A stretch of 6,739 nucleotides of DNA from Candidatus Omnitrophota bacterium (GTDB lineage: Bacteria > Omnitrophota > Gorgyraeia > Gygaellales > Profunditerraquicolaceae): contig JAQTVG010000052.1 of assembly GCA_028706895.1 (NCBI GenBank), forward strand, positions 1 through 6,739, in the 5' to 3' direction. Of the stretch, positions 1-6,739 are shown piece after piece (position 1 is the first letter of the stretch; each line of letters opens with the position of its first letter). A program made the translations under genes and the position numbers. Under the pieces are notes generated by a model that was given only the letters and a program-made list of their open reading frames with translations, was not told the origin of the DNA and searched no databases.

Positions 1-1827
1 AAGATGAAAGAATCCGGGTGTAAGCACTTGATTTATGGCATTGAATCGGGTTCTCAAAGGGTATTAAGCTTAATGAGAAAAAGGTTTACCATAAGTGACG
101 CCGATGCGGTAATCAAGGCTACCCACGAAGCAGGGATAGTGGTGACTGCTAATTTTATGTTTGGTTTCCCGGGGGAGACAGAAAAAGACTTCACCGAAAC
201 ACTGGATTTTATTAAAAGGAACGCTAAATATCTGGATAGGGTTTACCCGAGCAGGACTTTTTGCGCTTTGGAAGAATTTAGCTACTTGCACGGCCATCTG
301 GAGGAATTCGGCGTTAAACCGAATCCGCCCAACCATTTATATTGGGAATCACAAGATAACACAAATACATACCCCGAGCGGCTAAGGCGTTGTAAGGAAT
401 TCTGCAAATTAGCTTCTTCGTTAGGTATTGAAGTGGCTAGCGGCGTACAGACTGCAGTTGAGCTGGACAGCTGGTTTAATATGGGCCACTATTACGAGCA
501 TAAGGAAGATTTTAATAACGCTCTTGACTGCTGGCTTAAGTACTATGAAGCGGAGCCGGAGAACAGGATAGTGAGCGAAAAGATAATTGCTTATTCTGGC
601 GGAATCGCTAAGCATCAATCAGGTCCGCATATAGAAGCGGAGATATCAACAAGATTGAACAAGGCGGTGGCTTCAATTAATTCTGGGAGCGCGCACGATA
701 TTATGCCGGGGAAAAAGTTAAAGAGGACAGGAAGGGAGAAGAGCCCGGCTATAGTAAAAGCCGAACAGAGGGATAACTCGCAGCTAAACACTGAGGAGTT
801 TAATAGCCTTAAAGTCAACCTTCGTTCCGGCCCCAAGGCTTTTTTTCTGCAGCTCTCTGGCCCGTGTAACTCCAGCTGTGTATTTTGTTCACGGGGCAGC
901 GATTATGAGATGTTTAACCTCGAGGTATACAGAGAGCGTTTTGAAGACAAGCTTTCCGTTTTTCTTAACAGGGCGGAACGGATTATTTTTACGGGTTCCG
1001 GAGAGTTCTTATTATTACCTAATCCAAAAGAGATATTGGATTATTTTGATATTAATTTTCAGCATGTGCATAAAATGTTTTCTACTAATGGCTCAGGCCT
1101 GACGCCTGAGATATGCGAAAAAATATCTTCAAGCAGGAGTAAATATACTATCCACGTTTCTCTTCATGCTTCTAATAGCAGGCTTCACGAGGTTATGACC
1201 CGTATGAATAATTTCCATAAAATCCTTGGGCAATTAAAGTATCTTCTTGAGCTCCGTAAGAAAACAGGAAATCCCGCGGTGCACCTTATCTTTGTAGCTA
1301 CTACCCTCAATATTGAGGACTTCCCTAATTTTGTCAGGTTAGCCGCTAATCTGGGAGTAGATAAAGTAATCTGCTATTACAATTACATTTATGTTCCCGC
1401 CCAGAAATATTTGTCCTGTTTTTTTAAACAAGAGCTTACTAATCAGATGCTGGATGAGGCAGAAGATTTATCTAACCGTTTAAACATAAAAATAGATTTA
1501 CCTCCCAGGTTTTCCCAGAAAGAATACGCTAATTTGAATATTTGCCGCGAGGCATGGGATCAAATCATGTTTAATCTTAAAGGCGATATTTTACCTTGCG
1601 ACGCCTCTGAAGATTGCGGGGAAAATTTAGAAAAAGTTGAGTTTGGTAGCGTTTGGAACAGCAGGTATTACCATGATTTAAGGCAATCATTGATTAACCG
1701 CTCAAACAGTTGTTTTAAATATTGCCTTAGGGCCAATCCTCAGGCAGTCAATGATTTCCGTTCTCATGTAATACGCAGAGGCAGGACAGCGCAGGAAATA
1801 GATATTTTATGGGGGGATAATTTTTAA
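1..1827 (+). CDS. B12-type radical SAM / TPR / radical SAM-SPASM fusion protein, 5'-truncated
   Basis: The frame is open from the first base, and the codon before the first ATG (nt 4) continues a typical rSAM motif, so the true start lies upstream. Residues are numbered from that ATG. Residues 1-150 look like the C-terminal half of a B12-binding-type rSAM domain: a GIESGSQRVL segment at 12-21, FGFPGET at 53-59, and a W...N...R...C tail. A single TPR-like helix pair follows at about 157-187 (W..MGHYYE...F..AL..W....A.PEN). A polar linker (about 205-270) leads to a second rSAM core with C288, C292 and C295 in CX3CX2C, GSGE at 331-334 in the GGEP position, and SLHAS at 386-390. Its tail has C514-x12-G527-x4-C532, then C538, C570 and C574, a SPASM/twitch-like Fe-S region. 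The B12-binding domain and first cluster motif would be upstream. The reaction and substrate are unknown. The stop is 1 nt before the next gene. Confidence 0.9.
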   Translation, partial: KMKESGCKHLIYGIESGSQRVLSLMRKRFTISDADAVIKATHEAGIVVTANFMFGFPGETEKDFTETLDFIKRNAKYLDRVYPSRTFCALEEFSYLHGHLEEFGVKPNPPNHLYWESQDNTNTYPERLRRCKEFCKLASSLGIEVASGVQTAVELDSWFNMGHYYEHKEDFNNALDCWLKYYEAEPENRIVSEKIIAYSGGIAKHQSGPHIEAEISTRLNKAVASINSGSAHDIMPGKKLKRTGREKSPAIVKAEQRDNSQLNTEEFNSLKVNLRSGPKAFFLQLSGPCNSSCVFCSRGSDYEMFNLEVYRERFEDKLSVFLNRAERIIFTGSGEFLLLPNPKEILDYFDINFQHVHKMFSTNGSGLTPEICEKISSSRSKYTIHVSLHASNSRLHEVMTRMNNFHKILGQLKYLLELRKKTGNPAVHLIFVATTLNIEDFPNFVRLAANLGVDKVICYYNYIYVPAQKYLSCFFKQELTNQMLDEAEDLSNRLNIKIDLPPRFSQKEYANLNICREAWDQIMFNLKGDILPCDASEDCGENLEKVEFGSVWNSRYYHDLRQSLINRSNSCFKYCLRANPQAVNDFRSHVIRRGRTAQEIDILWGDNF

Positions 1828-1828
1828 A

Positions 1829-4486
1829 ATGGAGCCCAAGGCTAGATTTACATGGAACATGCTCTACGATTGTAATTACCGCTGTTCCTATTGTTTCTTT
1901 GAAGGCAAATGGGAAAAGTATAGAGCCAAGACTGTATATCTTTCTCCCGAAGAATGGGAATGGCGCTGGAAGAGAGTGAGCGATAAATACGGCCCTCCCT
2001 ACCTTGTTATTACAGGAGGAGAGCCATTTATATACCCTAATTTTATCGAAATAATAAAAAGGCTTATGCCAATATGCAGCCACATAGATATTTCTACTAA
2101 TTCGTCAGGAGACCTGGAGAGGTTTACGGAAATAATAGACCCGCGCCCGCTGAAAGTGTCTTTGGCGCTTTCTTATCACCCTCAGTTTGATAACCTTGAG
2201 GAGTTTATGCAAAAGCTATTGTTTGTCAGGGGACGCGGTTTTAAGGGCTGCGTAAATCTTGTTGCTTACCCGCCCTTTTTAAAAGATATAGAACACTATA
2301 AAGAAAAATTCGCTTCCGCAGGCCGGATTCTAAACATCATTCCTTTTTTTGGTGAATACAAAGGGGTAGTTTATCCTCCGGGCTATACGCAGGATGAACG
2401 GAGGTTGCTTGGCATTAATGATGAGTGGTTTAAAAAAGTAAGGAAAAAAGGCTCTGTATGCTCTGCCGGACATAGGGCCGCGCTTATTTTCCCCGACGGA
2501 AAAATGGCCAGGTGCGGCCAGCTTGGGGAAGATAATGCTTTGGGAAATTTTCTTGACCCAAATTTTAAATTGATGGAAGACACCATACCATGCGAGGCTG
2601 AATTTTGCCCTTGCGCCGAAGGCGATATTATTCCCGAAGAAGACAGGAATGATACGGGCGAGAAATTAATAAGAGAACAAAAAAAGGATTCTCCCTCTCA
2701 GGCGCCAATTGCTAAAAAAGGGATATATTTTACCTGGGATATCCATTATAAATGCAATTTTCGCTGCCCTTATTGTTGGTTCTATAAAGGGTGGATTGAC
2801 GGGGGTAAGCGCAATATATATTTAGCGCCTGAAGAATGGTTTAAACATTGGAAGCGGATTTATGATAAATATGGGCAGATTCACATAGAAATTACCGGAG
2901 GGGAACCTTTTCTCTACCCCGATTTTATCAAAATCGTGGAGCAGCTTTCAAGGATACACACTATTAAAATAACTACTAATATGTCAGGGGATATTGAGAC
3001 ATTTGTCAAAAAGATTGACCCTAACAGGGTGCATCTAGACCTTAATTTTCACCCGTTGTTTTCCGAAATAGGCGCTTTTATAAAAAAGACTTTGCTTTTA
3101 AAAGAAGCGGGTTTCAGGGCTGGTGTTTGTTATCTGGCTTATCCGCCGCAGATGAAACAGATAGGGTCATTTAAAAAACGCTTTGAAGAGGCAGGCATAA
3201 ATTTTGCCCTTGCTGCTTTTTGGGGAGAATACGCAGGCAAAAAATATCCTGATAGCTATACGCAAGAGGAGATGGACCTGATACGTCCATTCCTGGGCGA
3301 TATTGATAGGATTGTTTATCATCTAAAAGGAGGAAGCCCCAAAGGCAAACTGTGCAATGCCGGACATAAATATGCGGTTGTTCAGGCCGATGGGAACATA
3401 ATCAGATGTGGCCAGTTGGCGGATAAGTTTATAGGGAGTATTTTTGATGAAGGCCTCCAGTTATTTAATAAGCCTTCGCCTTGCGAGGCGCAGGTCTGCC
3501 CCTGCAATGAATATATAAACATAGTTGATGAAAAGGATAATTTACCGGAGATTAAATCTCCTCCGGATTACAGGAGGGGTATTGCGCCGCATAGAGTATA
3601 TTTTAACTGGGATATTACACATGAATGTAATTATGCGTGTTCATATTGCATGTTTCACGGCACAGGAAGAAAAAAGGAAATAGTGCCTACTATTTATCCC
3701 GGCATAGATAAACTGGTTGAGATATGGCGCGGTATATACGAAAAATACGGTAGTTGCGAAATACTTTTTTCCGGTGGCGAGCCTTTTGTGTATCCTGGTT
3801 TCATGGATTTTATTGAGCGGCTGTCCAGGATCCATACGCTGGAATTCTCTACTAATTTTTCCTGGGATCCGGATGATTTTATAAATAGAATTAAACCAGG
3901 CAGGGCGCGTATCGCCGCCAGTTTTCACCCGGAATTTACCGATTTTGATACATTTTTTTCAAAGGTGTTACGGATTAGAAAGGCGGGATTTGAGATATGG
4001 GTAAATTATGTCACATACCCGCCTTTTCTTAAAAATATGAGTGCATTTCAAGAAAAATTTGAGAATTCCGGCATAACATTCTCAATTTTGCCTTTTGGCG
4101 GTGATTATGGCGGCAAGGTATATCCCGAAGGTTATACACAAGAAGAACTGAATTATTTGAATAGCCTTGGCACCAGGGTCCATGTGAAGGAAACCCTGGA
4201 TTTCGCTTTTAATATAACAAAAAGGAATACCAGAGGCAAATTATGCCGCATGGGGCAGATGTACGCGAAGATTCTGCCTAACGGCGAGGCAACCAATTGT
4301 TGCGTGCCCGGAGCTTTAAGGCTCGGAAACATTTTTGATAACACGTTTTCATTGTTAGAAAAACCATTTTTATGCGAACAGGATAATTGCCATTGCTGGA
4401 GATGTATGCTTGTGGGAAATGAAGGGTTTTGGTTAGAACATTGGCCGGTACCTCCGGATGCGCGATTACCGTATAAGCAAGGATGA
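1829..4486 (+). CDS. Triple-module radical SAM/SPASM-like protein (modules A-B-C)
   Basis: This 885-residue protein holds three complete copies of one rSAM module. A (about 1-265) has C15/C19/C22, GGEP 63-66, and a tail of C211-x12-G224-x4-C229 then C255/C260/C262. B (298-562) has C309/C313/C316, GGEP 357-360, C509-x12-G522-x4-C527, and C552/C557/C559. C (588-885) has C600/C604/C607, GGEP 649-652, C806-x12-G819-x4-C824-C825, and C849/C854/C856/C859. Polar linkers of 25-35 residues join them. CX3CX2C is known to bind the catalytic 4Fe-4S cluster that cleaves SAM; the late cysteines look like auxiliary-cluster ligands of a SPASM/twitch domain. Usual rSAM/SPASM enzymes have one such unit of roughly 350-450 residues. 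No signal peptide or membrane segment is seen, so it is probably cytoplasmic. ATG 1829 is chosen because it aligns residue for residue with the start of the next gene (both reach FTW at 7-9 and C15/C19/C22). The upstream G-run at 1811-1816 is a weak ribosome site. Substrate unknown. Confidence 0.93.
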   Translation: MEPKARFTWNMLYDCNYRCSYCFFEGKWEKYRAKTVYLSPEEWEWRWKRVSDKYGPPYLVITGGEPFIYPNFIEIIKRLMPICSHIDISTNSSGDLERFTEIIDPRPLKVSLALSYHPQFDNLEEFMQKLLFVRGRGFKGCVNLVAYPPFLKDIEHYKEKFASAGRILNIIPFFGEYKGVVYPPGYTQDERRLLGINDEWFKKVRKKGSVCSAGHRAALIFPDGKMARCGQLGEDNALGNFLDPNFKLMEDTIPCEAEFCPCAEGDIIPEEDRNDTGEKLIREQKKDSPSQAPIAKKGIYFTWDIHYKCNFRCPYCWFYKGWIDGGKRNIYLAPEEWFKHWKRIYDKYGQIHIEITGGEPFLYPDFIKIVEQLSRIHTIKITTNMSGDIETFVKKIDPNRVHLDLNFHPLFSEIGAFIKKTLLLKEAGFRAGVCYLAYPPQMKQIGSFKKRFEEAGINFALAAFWGEYAGKKYPDSYTQEEMDLIRPFLGDIDRIVYHLKGGSPKGKLCNAGHKYAVVQADGNIIRCGQLADKFIGSIFDEGLQLFNKPSPCEAQVCPCNEYINIVDEKDNLPEIKSPPDYRRGIAPHRVYFNWDITHECNYACSYCMFHGTGRKKEIVPTIYPGIDKLVEIWRGIYEKYGSCEILFSGGEPFVYPGFMDFIERLSRIHTLEFSTNFSWDPDDFINRIKPGRARIAASFHPEFTDFDTFFSKVLRIRKAGFEIWVNYVTYPPFLKNMSAFQEKFENSGITFSILPFGGDYGGKVYPEGYTQEELNYLNSLGTRVHVKETLDFAFNITKRNTRGKLCRMGQMYAKILPNGEATNCCVPGALRLGNIFDNTFSLLEKPFLCEQDNCHCWRCMLVGNEGFWLEHWPVPPDARLPYKQG
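2720..4483 (+). repeat. Coding block B-C, source-like copy of the duplicated two-module segment
   Basis: This block encodes modules B (2720-3514) and C (3590-4483) with a linker between them. Its order and protein sequence are matched by block D-E downstream. The DNA copies are diverged but still visibly alike: B and D share 'tttacctgggatat.cat' before the cluster motif, and C and E share 'tgctggagatgtatg' near the end. Module A (1829-2623) belongs to the same family but is less like D than B is. Direction of copying is inferred. Confidence 0.75.
4479..4482 (+). promoter_or_regulatory. Ribosome binding site (AAGG) deciding the start of the double-module gene
   Basis: AAGG sits six bases before ATG 4489 but directly against ATG 4483, where it could not act. 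It overlaps the last codons of the upstream gene, so translation of the two genes is probably coupled. Confidence 0.5.
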
Positions 4487-4488
4487 CG

Positions 4489-6297
4489 ATGGAAGAGCAA
4501 AGGAAATTTACCTGGGATATTCATTACGCGTGTAACTATCGTTGCCCCTATTGCTGGTTTGATGGAAAGTGGCACCAGCTTTCCAAGCAGAATAAATATA
4601 TGCTGCCTGATGAATTATTGAAGCCATGGGAGAGAATATATAAAAAGTACGGTTCTGCTCATATAGACATCATCGGAGGAGAACCATTTATTTACCCCCA
4701 TTTTACAGAGTTTATAAAAGAGCTCTCTCAAATGCATAATATAGGCATCACCACTAACTTATCGGTGAGCGTAGATGGTTTCGTAAAGCAGGTGGATGCC
4801 TCCAGGGTAGAAATAACCCCTACCTTCCACCCTCTCTTTGCGGATTTAGATAAATTCACCAAAAATGTTTTGTTACTTAGAGAGAGTGGTATGCTTTCGC
4901 ATATATTCTATCTTGCTTATCCGCCCCAGGTAAAACTTATTAAATATTATTCAGATAAGTTTAAGAGTATAAATATGCCTATTGCCGTTTTAACCTTTTG
5001 GGGCGGATATAACGGCAAGAACTATCCTCAAAGCTATACCCGGGAAGAAAAGAAGTTGATAGAACCTTTTCTTGGTAACGTGGGAGGAGAAAAACTCCAA
5101 CTGGAACCCAAACAGGTAATGGGTAAACTCTGCCGGGCAGGGCAAGTATATGCCAATATCAAAGCAGGCGGTTCAGTTTTTAGGTGCGGAGGGAATTATC
5201 CGCAGCCAATAGGCAATTTATTCAGCGATAGTTTTAAGTTATTAGATGGCCCTTTGCCTTGCAAATGTGAAGTCTGTCCTTGTAACGAGTGGGCGTTTTT
5301 TTTAGTTAACGGAAAAGATACCGCAAGAGAAACGCAGTCCACTAAAGTTAAAGAATTAATCAACAGAAGCTCTATCCGGCCAAATCGTGTTTTTATAACC
5401 TGGGATATACACTACGGTTGTAATTATAACTGCAGCTATTGCAATACGCCAAAGCCCTGGAACCCTCCCGGTTCCTGGGACCGGGACCGGGATAAAGTGG
5501 TTTACCTTGAAGCCGCCAGATGGCTTAAAATATGGGAAGATATTTATAATAAATACGGAAGCTGCGAAATACATATCACCGGCGGTGAGCCGTTTACATA
5601 CCCGTCGTTTCTTGAATTAATAACGGGTTTGTCAAAAATACACACTTTAGAAATTATTACAAATCTTTCCTCGGGTGTCAGTGACATTATCAGGAGCGTA
5701 ACGCCTGACCGGGTACGCATCGGCACTACTTTTCATCCCGAATTCGCGGATTTGAATGAATTTTTAAAGAAACACATTATTTTGAGAAAGCATGGCTTTG
5801 AAACCTGGGCAAATTATGTTGCTTATCCTCCGCAAATGAACGAAATGGCCAATTACAAGAAAGAATTTGATAAATTAAAAATATCGTTTAATATGCAGCC
5901 TTTTATGGGTAAATTTGAAGGTAGGGAGTACCCCGCGGGTTATACGGATTCAGAGCTCTCTTATCTAAAAGGATGCTATGATAATGACGATATTATCAAC
6001 AAGAAGACTATTGAATGGAAGACAGGCACCGAATATAAAACTACGGAAAGTAAATCCTGCAGGATGGGGCAGATGTATGCGAAAGTTTATCCTATTGGAG
6101 ACGCCTACAGGTGTTGCGCAAACGGCAGCCGGAAATTAGGCAATCTCATTGACGGAACTTTTGAGCTTTTAGATGAAGCGGCTCCTTGTGAATGCAAACA
6201 ATGTTATTGCTGGAGATGTATGTTGGTGGAGAATGAAAAGAATTGGTCACCACATTGGGTCATTCCGGAAAAGAAAAATTACGAGAATGTTAACGTA
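4489..6297 (+). repeat. Coding block D-E, diverged direct copy of block B-C
   Basis: Modules D (4489-5289) and E (5383-6297) pair with B and C respectively. Shared D/B features include RCPYCWF, FHPLF, YLAYPPQ and the FWG.Y.GK.YP.SYT segment. Shared E/C features include GSCEI, the IHTLE strand, FHPEF, CRMGQMYAK, the CC pair and CWRCMLV.NE. The divergence along the whole length argues for an old duplication, not a recent assembly or recombination event. Confidence 0.75.
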
Positions 6298-6300
6298 TAA
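4489..6300 (+). CDS. Double-module radical SAM/SPASM-like protein (modules D-E), paralogue of the preceding gene
   Basis: This 603-residue protein has two complete rSAM modules of the same family as the preceding gene. D (1-267) has C15/C19/C22, GGEP 63-66, C215-x12-G228-x4-C233, and C258/C260/C263/C265. E (299-603) has C311/C315/C318, GGEP 365-368, C524-x12-G537-x4-C542-C543, and C567/C569/C572/C574/C577, ending in an HW-containing tail. D resembles module B upstream (RCPYCWF, FWG.Y.GK.YP.SYT, C.VCPCNE). E resembles module C (GSCEI, FHPEF, CRMGQMYAK, CWRCMLV.NE..W..HW). ATG 4489 is preferred over ATG 4483, whose TGA-overlapping ATGA would give two more residues (MTM...). It has AAGG six bases upstream, and with it the first cysteines and GGEP fall at exactly the same numbers as in the preceding protein. 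Both cores look intact. Likely cytoplasmic; substrate unknown. Confidence 0.93.
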   Translation: MEEQRKFTWDIHYACNYRCPYCWFDGKWHQLSKQNKYMLPDELLKPWERIYKKYGSAHIDIIGGEPFIYPHFTEFIKELSQMHNIGITTNLSVSVDGFVKQVDASRVEITPTFHPLFADLDKFTKNVLLLRESGMLSHIFYLAYPPQVKLIKYYSDKFKSINMPIAVLTFWGGYNGKNYPQSYTREEKKLIEPFLGNVGGEKLQLEPKQVMGKLCRAGQVYANIKAGGSVFRCGGNYPQPIGNLFSDSFKLLDGPLPCKCEVCPCNEWAFFLVNGKDTARETQSTKVKELINRSSIRPNRVFITWDIHYGCNYNCSYCNTPKPWNPPGSWDRDRDKVVYLEAARWLKIWEDIYNKYGSCEIHITGGEPFTYPSFLELITGLSKIHTLEIITNLSSGVSDIIRSVTPDRVRIGTTFHPEFADLNEFLKKHIILRKHGFETWANYVAYPPQMNEMANYKKEFDKLKISFNMQPFMGKFEGREYPAGYTDSELSYLKGCYDNDDIINKKTIEWKTGTEYKTTESKSCRMGQMYAKVYPIGDAYRCCANGSRKLGNLIDGTFELLDEAAPCECKQCYCWRCMLVENEKNWSPHWVIPEKKNYENVNV

Positions 6301-6739
6301 CCAATCAGTATACCTGGATAATAAAGAGCTTAACCAATCGGAAATAAAGGAGAAGAGGGTTATGCTTGGGTCTAGAGTAAGAAGGCTTGGCATCGTGCTG
6401 ACTTCCGAATGTAATATAAACTGTATAATGTGCGAGAGAAAATTAAATAACTTTACTTTGCCCAGGCAAGCCCTTGAGCAAATAATTGGTTTTTTCCCGT
6501 ATTTGGATTCAATTATGTGGCAAGGCGGGGAAGTATTTATGGTAGATTATTTCAAGGATTTCTTTGAACAGGCTTCTAAATTCCCGCAGCTGGCCCAGGA
6601 GATAAATACCAACGGCCTGCTTATTACGCAAGAGTGGTCAGAAGCTATAGCAAAGGCGAATACGAGGATGATTTTTTCAATTGATAGTACAGACAAAGAT
6701 ACATATGAGTATATAAGAAAAGGGGCAAGGTTTGAGGTT
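6287..6739 (+). CDS. Radical SAM protein, N-terminal part (3'-truncated)
   Basis: This frame has 151 codons and runs off the window. C42/C46/C49 (CNINCIMC) form the SAM-binding 4Fe-4S motif, WQGGEVF at 78-84 is the GGE motif, INTNG at 106-110 and SIDSTDKDTYEYIRKG at 131-146 match the next core strands and the 'S-D-...-Y..iR.G' segment common in rSAM enzymes. It is not a copy of the five-module family: it lacks the FTW/NWD lead and diverges after the cluster motif. The start is uncertain. ATG 6287 overlaps the end of the previous gene by 14 nt and keeps an EIKEKRVMLGSRVRRLGIVLT leader that looks like part of the fold. ATG 6362 has a textbook AAGGAG nine bases upstream and would start 16 residues before the first cysteine. 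Its C-terminal part, which would show any SPASM or other domain, is outside. Function unknown beyond radical chemistry. Confidence 0.85.
   Translation, partial: MLTYNQSVYLDNKELNQSEIKEKRVMLGSRVRRLGIVLTSECNINCIMCERKLNNFTLPRQALEQIIGFFPYLDSIMWQGGEVFMVDYFKDFFEQASKFPQLAQEINTNGLLITQEWSEAIAKANTRMIFSIDSTDKDTYEYIRKGARFEV
6347..6352 (+). promoter_or_regulatory. Shine-Dalgarno AAGGAG upstream of ATG 6362
   Basis: AAGGAG lies nine bases before ATG 6362 and is the best ribosome site in the window. It lies inside the reading frame that begins at ATG 6287, so either the last gene starts at 6362 or this is a second internal start. It may also simply reflect Lys-Glu codons (AAG GAG), which fit this frame. Confidence 0.45.

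Noticed and set aside
703..1827. Second rSAM domain of the first gene as a separate gene starting at ATG 703
   Set aside because: The only ribosome-like string (GGGAG at 685-689) is 13 bases away, and the frame is continuous with the upstream domain, so a fusion is the simpler reading.
1748..2083. Minus-strand open frame of 111 codons
   Set aside because: It lies antisense across the end of one rSAM gene and the start of the next, has no recognisable domain, and the + strand frames there carry clear motifs.
3545..3566. Inverted repeat (GGAGAT-TAA-ATCTCC, also CCGGAG...CTCCGG) as a terminator
   Set aside because: It lies inside a coding linker, the stem is only 6 bp and no T-run follows.
3572..3579. 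AGGAGGGG, a strong Shine-Dalgarno-like string in the linker before module C, possibly allowing module C to be made alone
   Set aside because: No in-frame ATG, GTG or TTG follows at a usable distance (only ATT at 3581), and the string is explained by Arg-Arg-Gly codons.
4153..4575. Minus-strand open frame of 140 codons
   Set aside because: It is antisense to conserved cysteine motifs of modules C and D; no motif, ribosome site or family resemblance was seen.
5467..5485. GC-rich hairpin (CCCGGTT...GGACCGGG) as a terminator or regulatory RNA
   Set aside because: It is inside module E coding sequence, has no T-run, and follows from the Pro-Gly/Asp-Arg codons there.
1829..6300. Naming the modular proteins as a known RiPP maturase (for example a mycofactocin- or sactipeptide-type enzyme)
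   Set aside because: The SPASM-like cysteine pattern alone does not show this, and no precursor peptide gene lies in the window.

Overview
This window is a solid block of radical S-adenosylmethionine (rSAM) enzyme genes. Four genes lie head to tail on the + strand and both end genes run off the window. Essentially every base is coding: gaps between genes are 1 or 2 nt, or the genes overlap. I see no RNA gene, mobile element, CRISPR array, promoter or terminator. Coding style is bacterial (code 11, Shine-Dalgarno-like sites, tight operon packing). Large rSAM clusters with B12-type rSAM domains, TPR-bearing rSAM fusions and a 'WQGGEVF'-type rSAM protein bring to mind uncultivated anaerobes such as Candidatus Omnitrophota. 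That placement is an inference from remembered style, not a search result.

Layout. (1) 1-1827: the C-terminal part of a B12-type rSAM protein, followed in the same frame by one TPR-like unit, a polar linker and a second complete rSAM domain with a SPASM-like tail. (2) 1829-4486: an 885-residue protein made of three consecutive complete rSAM modules (A, B, C). (3) 4489-6300: a 603-residue protein made of two more modules of the same family (D, E). (4) 6287-6739: the N-terminal 151 residues of a different single-domain-type rSAM protein. In all, eight rSAM cores fall in 6.7 kb. Seven show their CX3CX2C cluster motif; the eighth motif lies upstream of the window.

The central observation is the five-module tandem family shared by genes 2 and 3. 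Every module keeps CX3CX2C, a GGEP motif, an HPxF motif, a YPP motif, a G/M-x-Y/F-x-G-x-x-YP-x-x-YT segment, and a SPASM/twitch-like C-x12-G-x4-C plus a late cysteine cluster. None looks decayed. D resembles B, and E resembles C, so gene 3 looks like a duplicate of the B-C part of gene 2. The last module of each protein (C and E) has extra cysteines (a CC pair and a CWRC ending) and an HW-containing tail, which suggests modules are specialised by position.

How the genes work together is inferred only: probable co-transcription and translational coupling suggest one pathway that makes successive radical modifications to a peptide, sugar, lipid or cofactor. No substrate gene, precursor peptide, transporter or regulator is visible here, so the product cannot be named.
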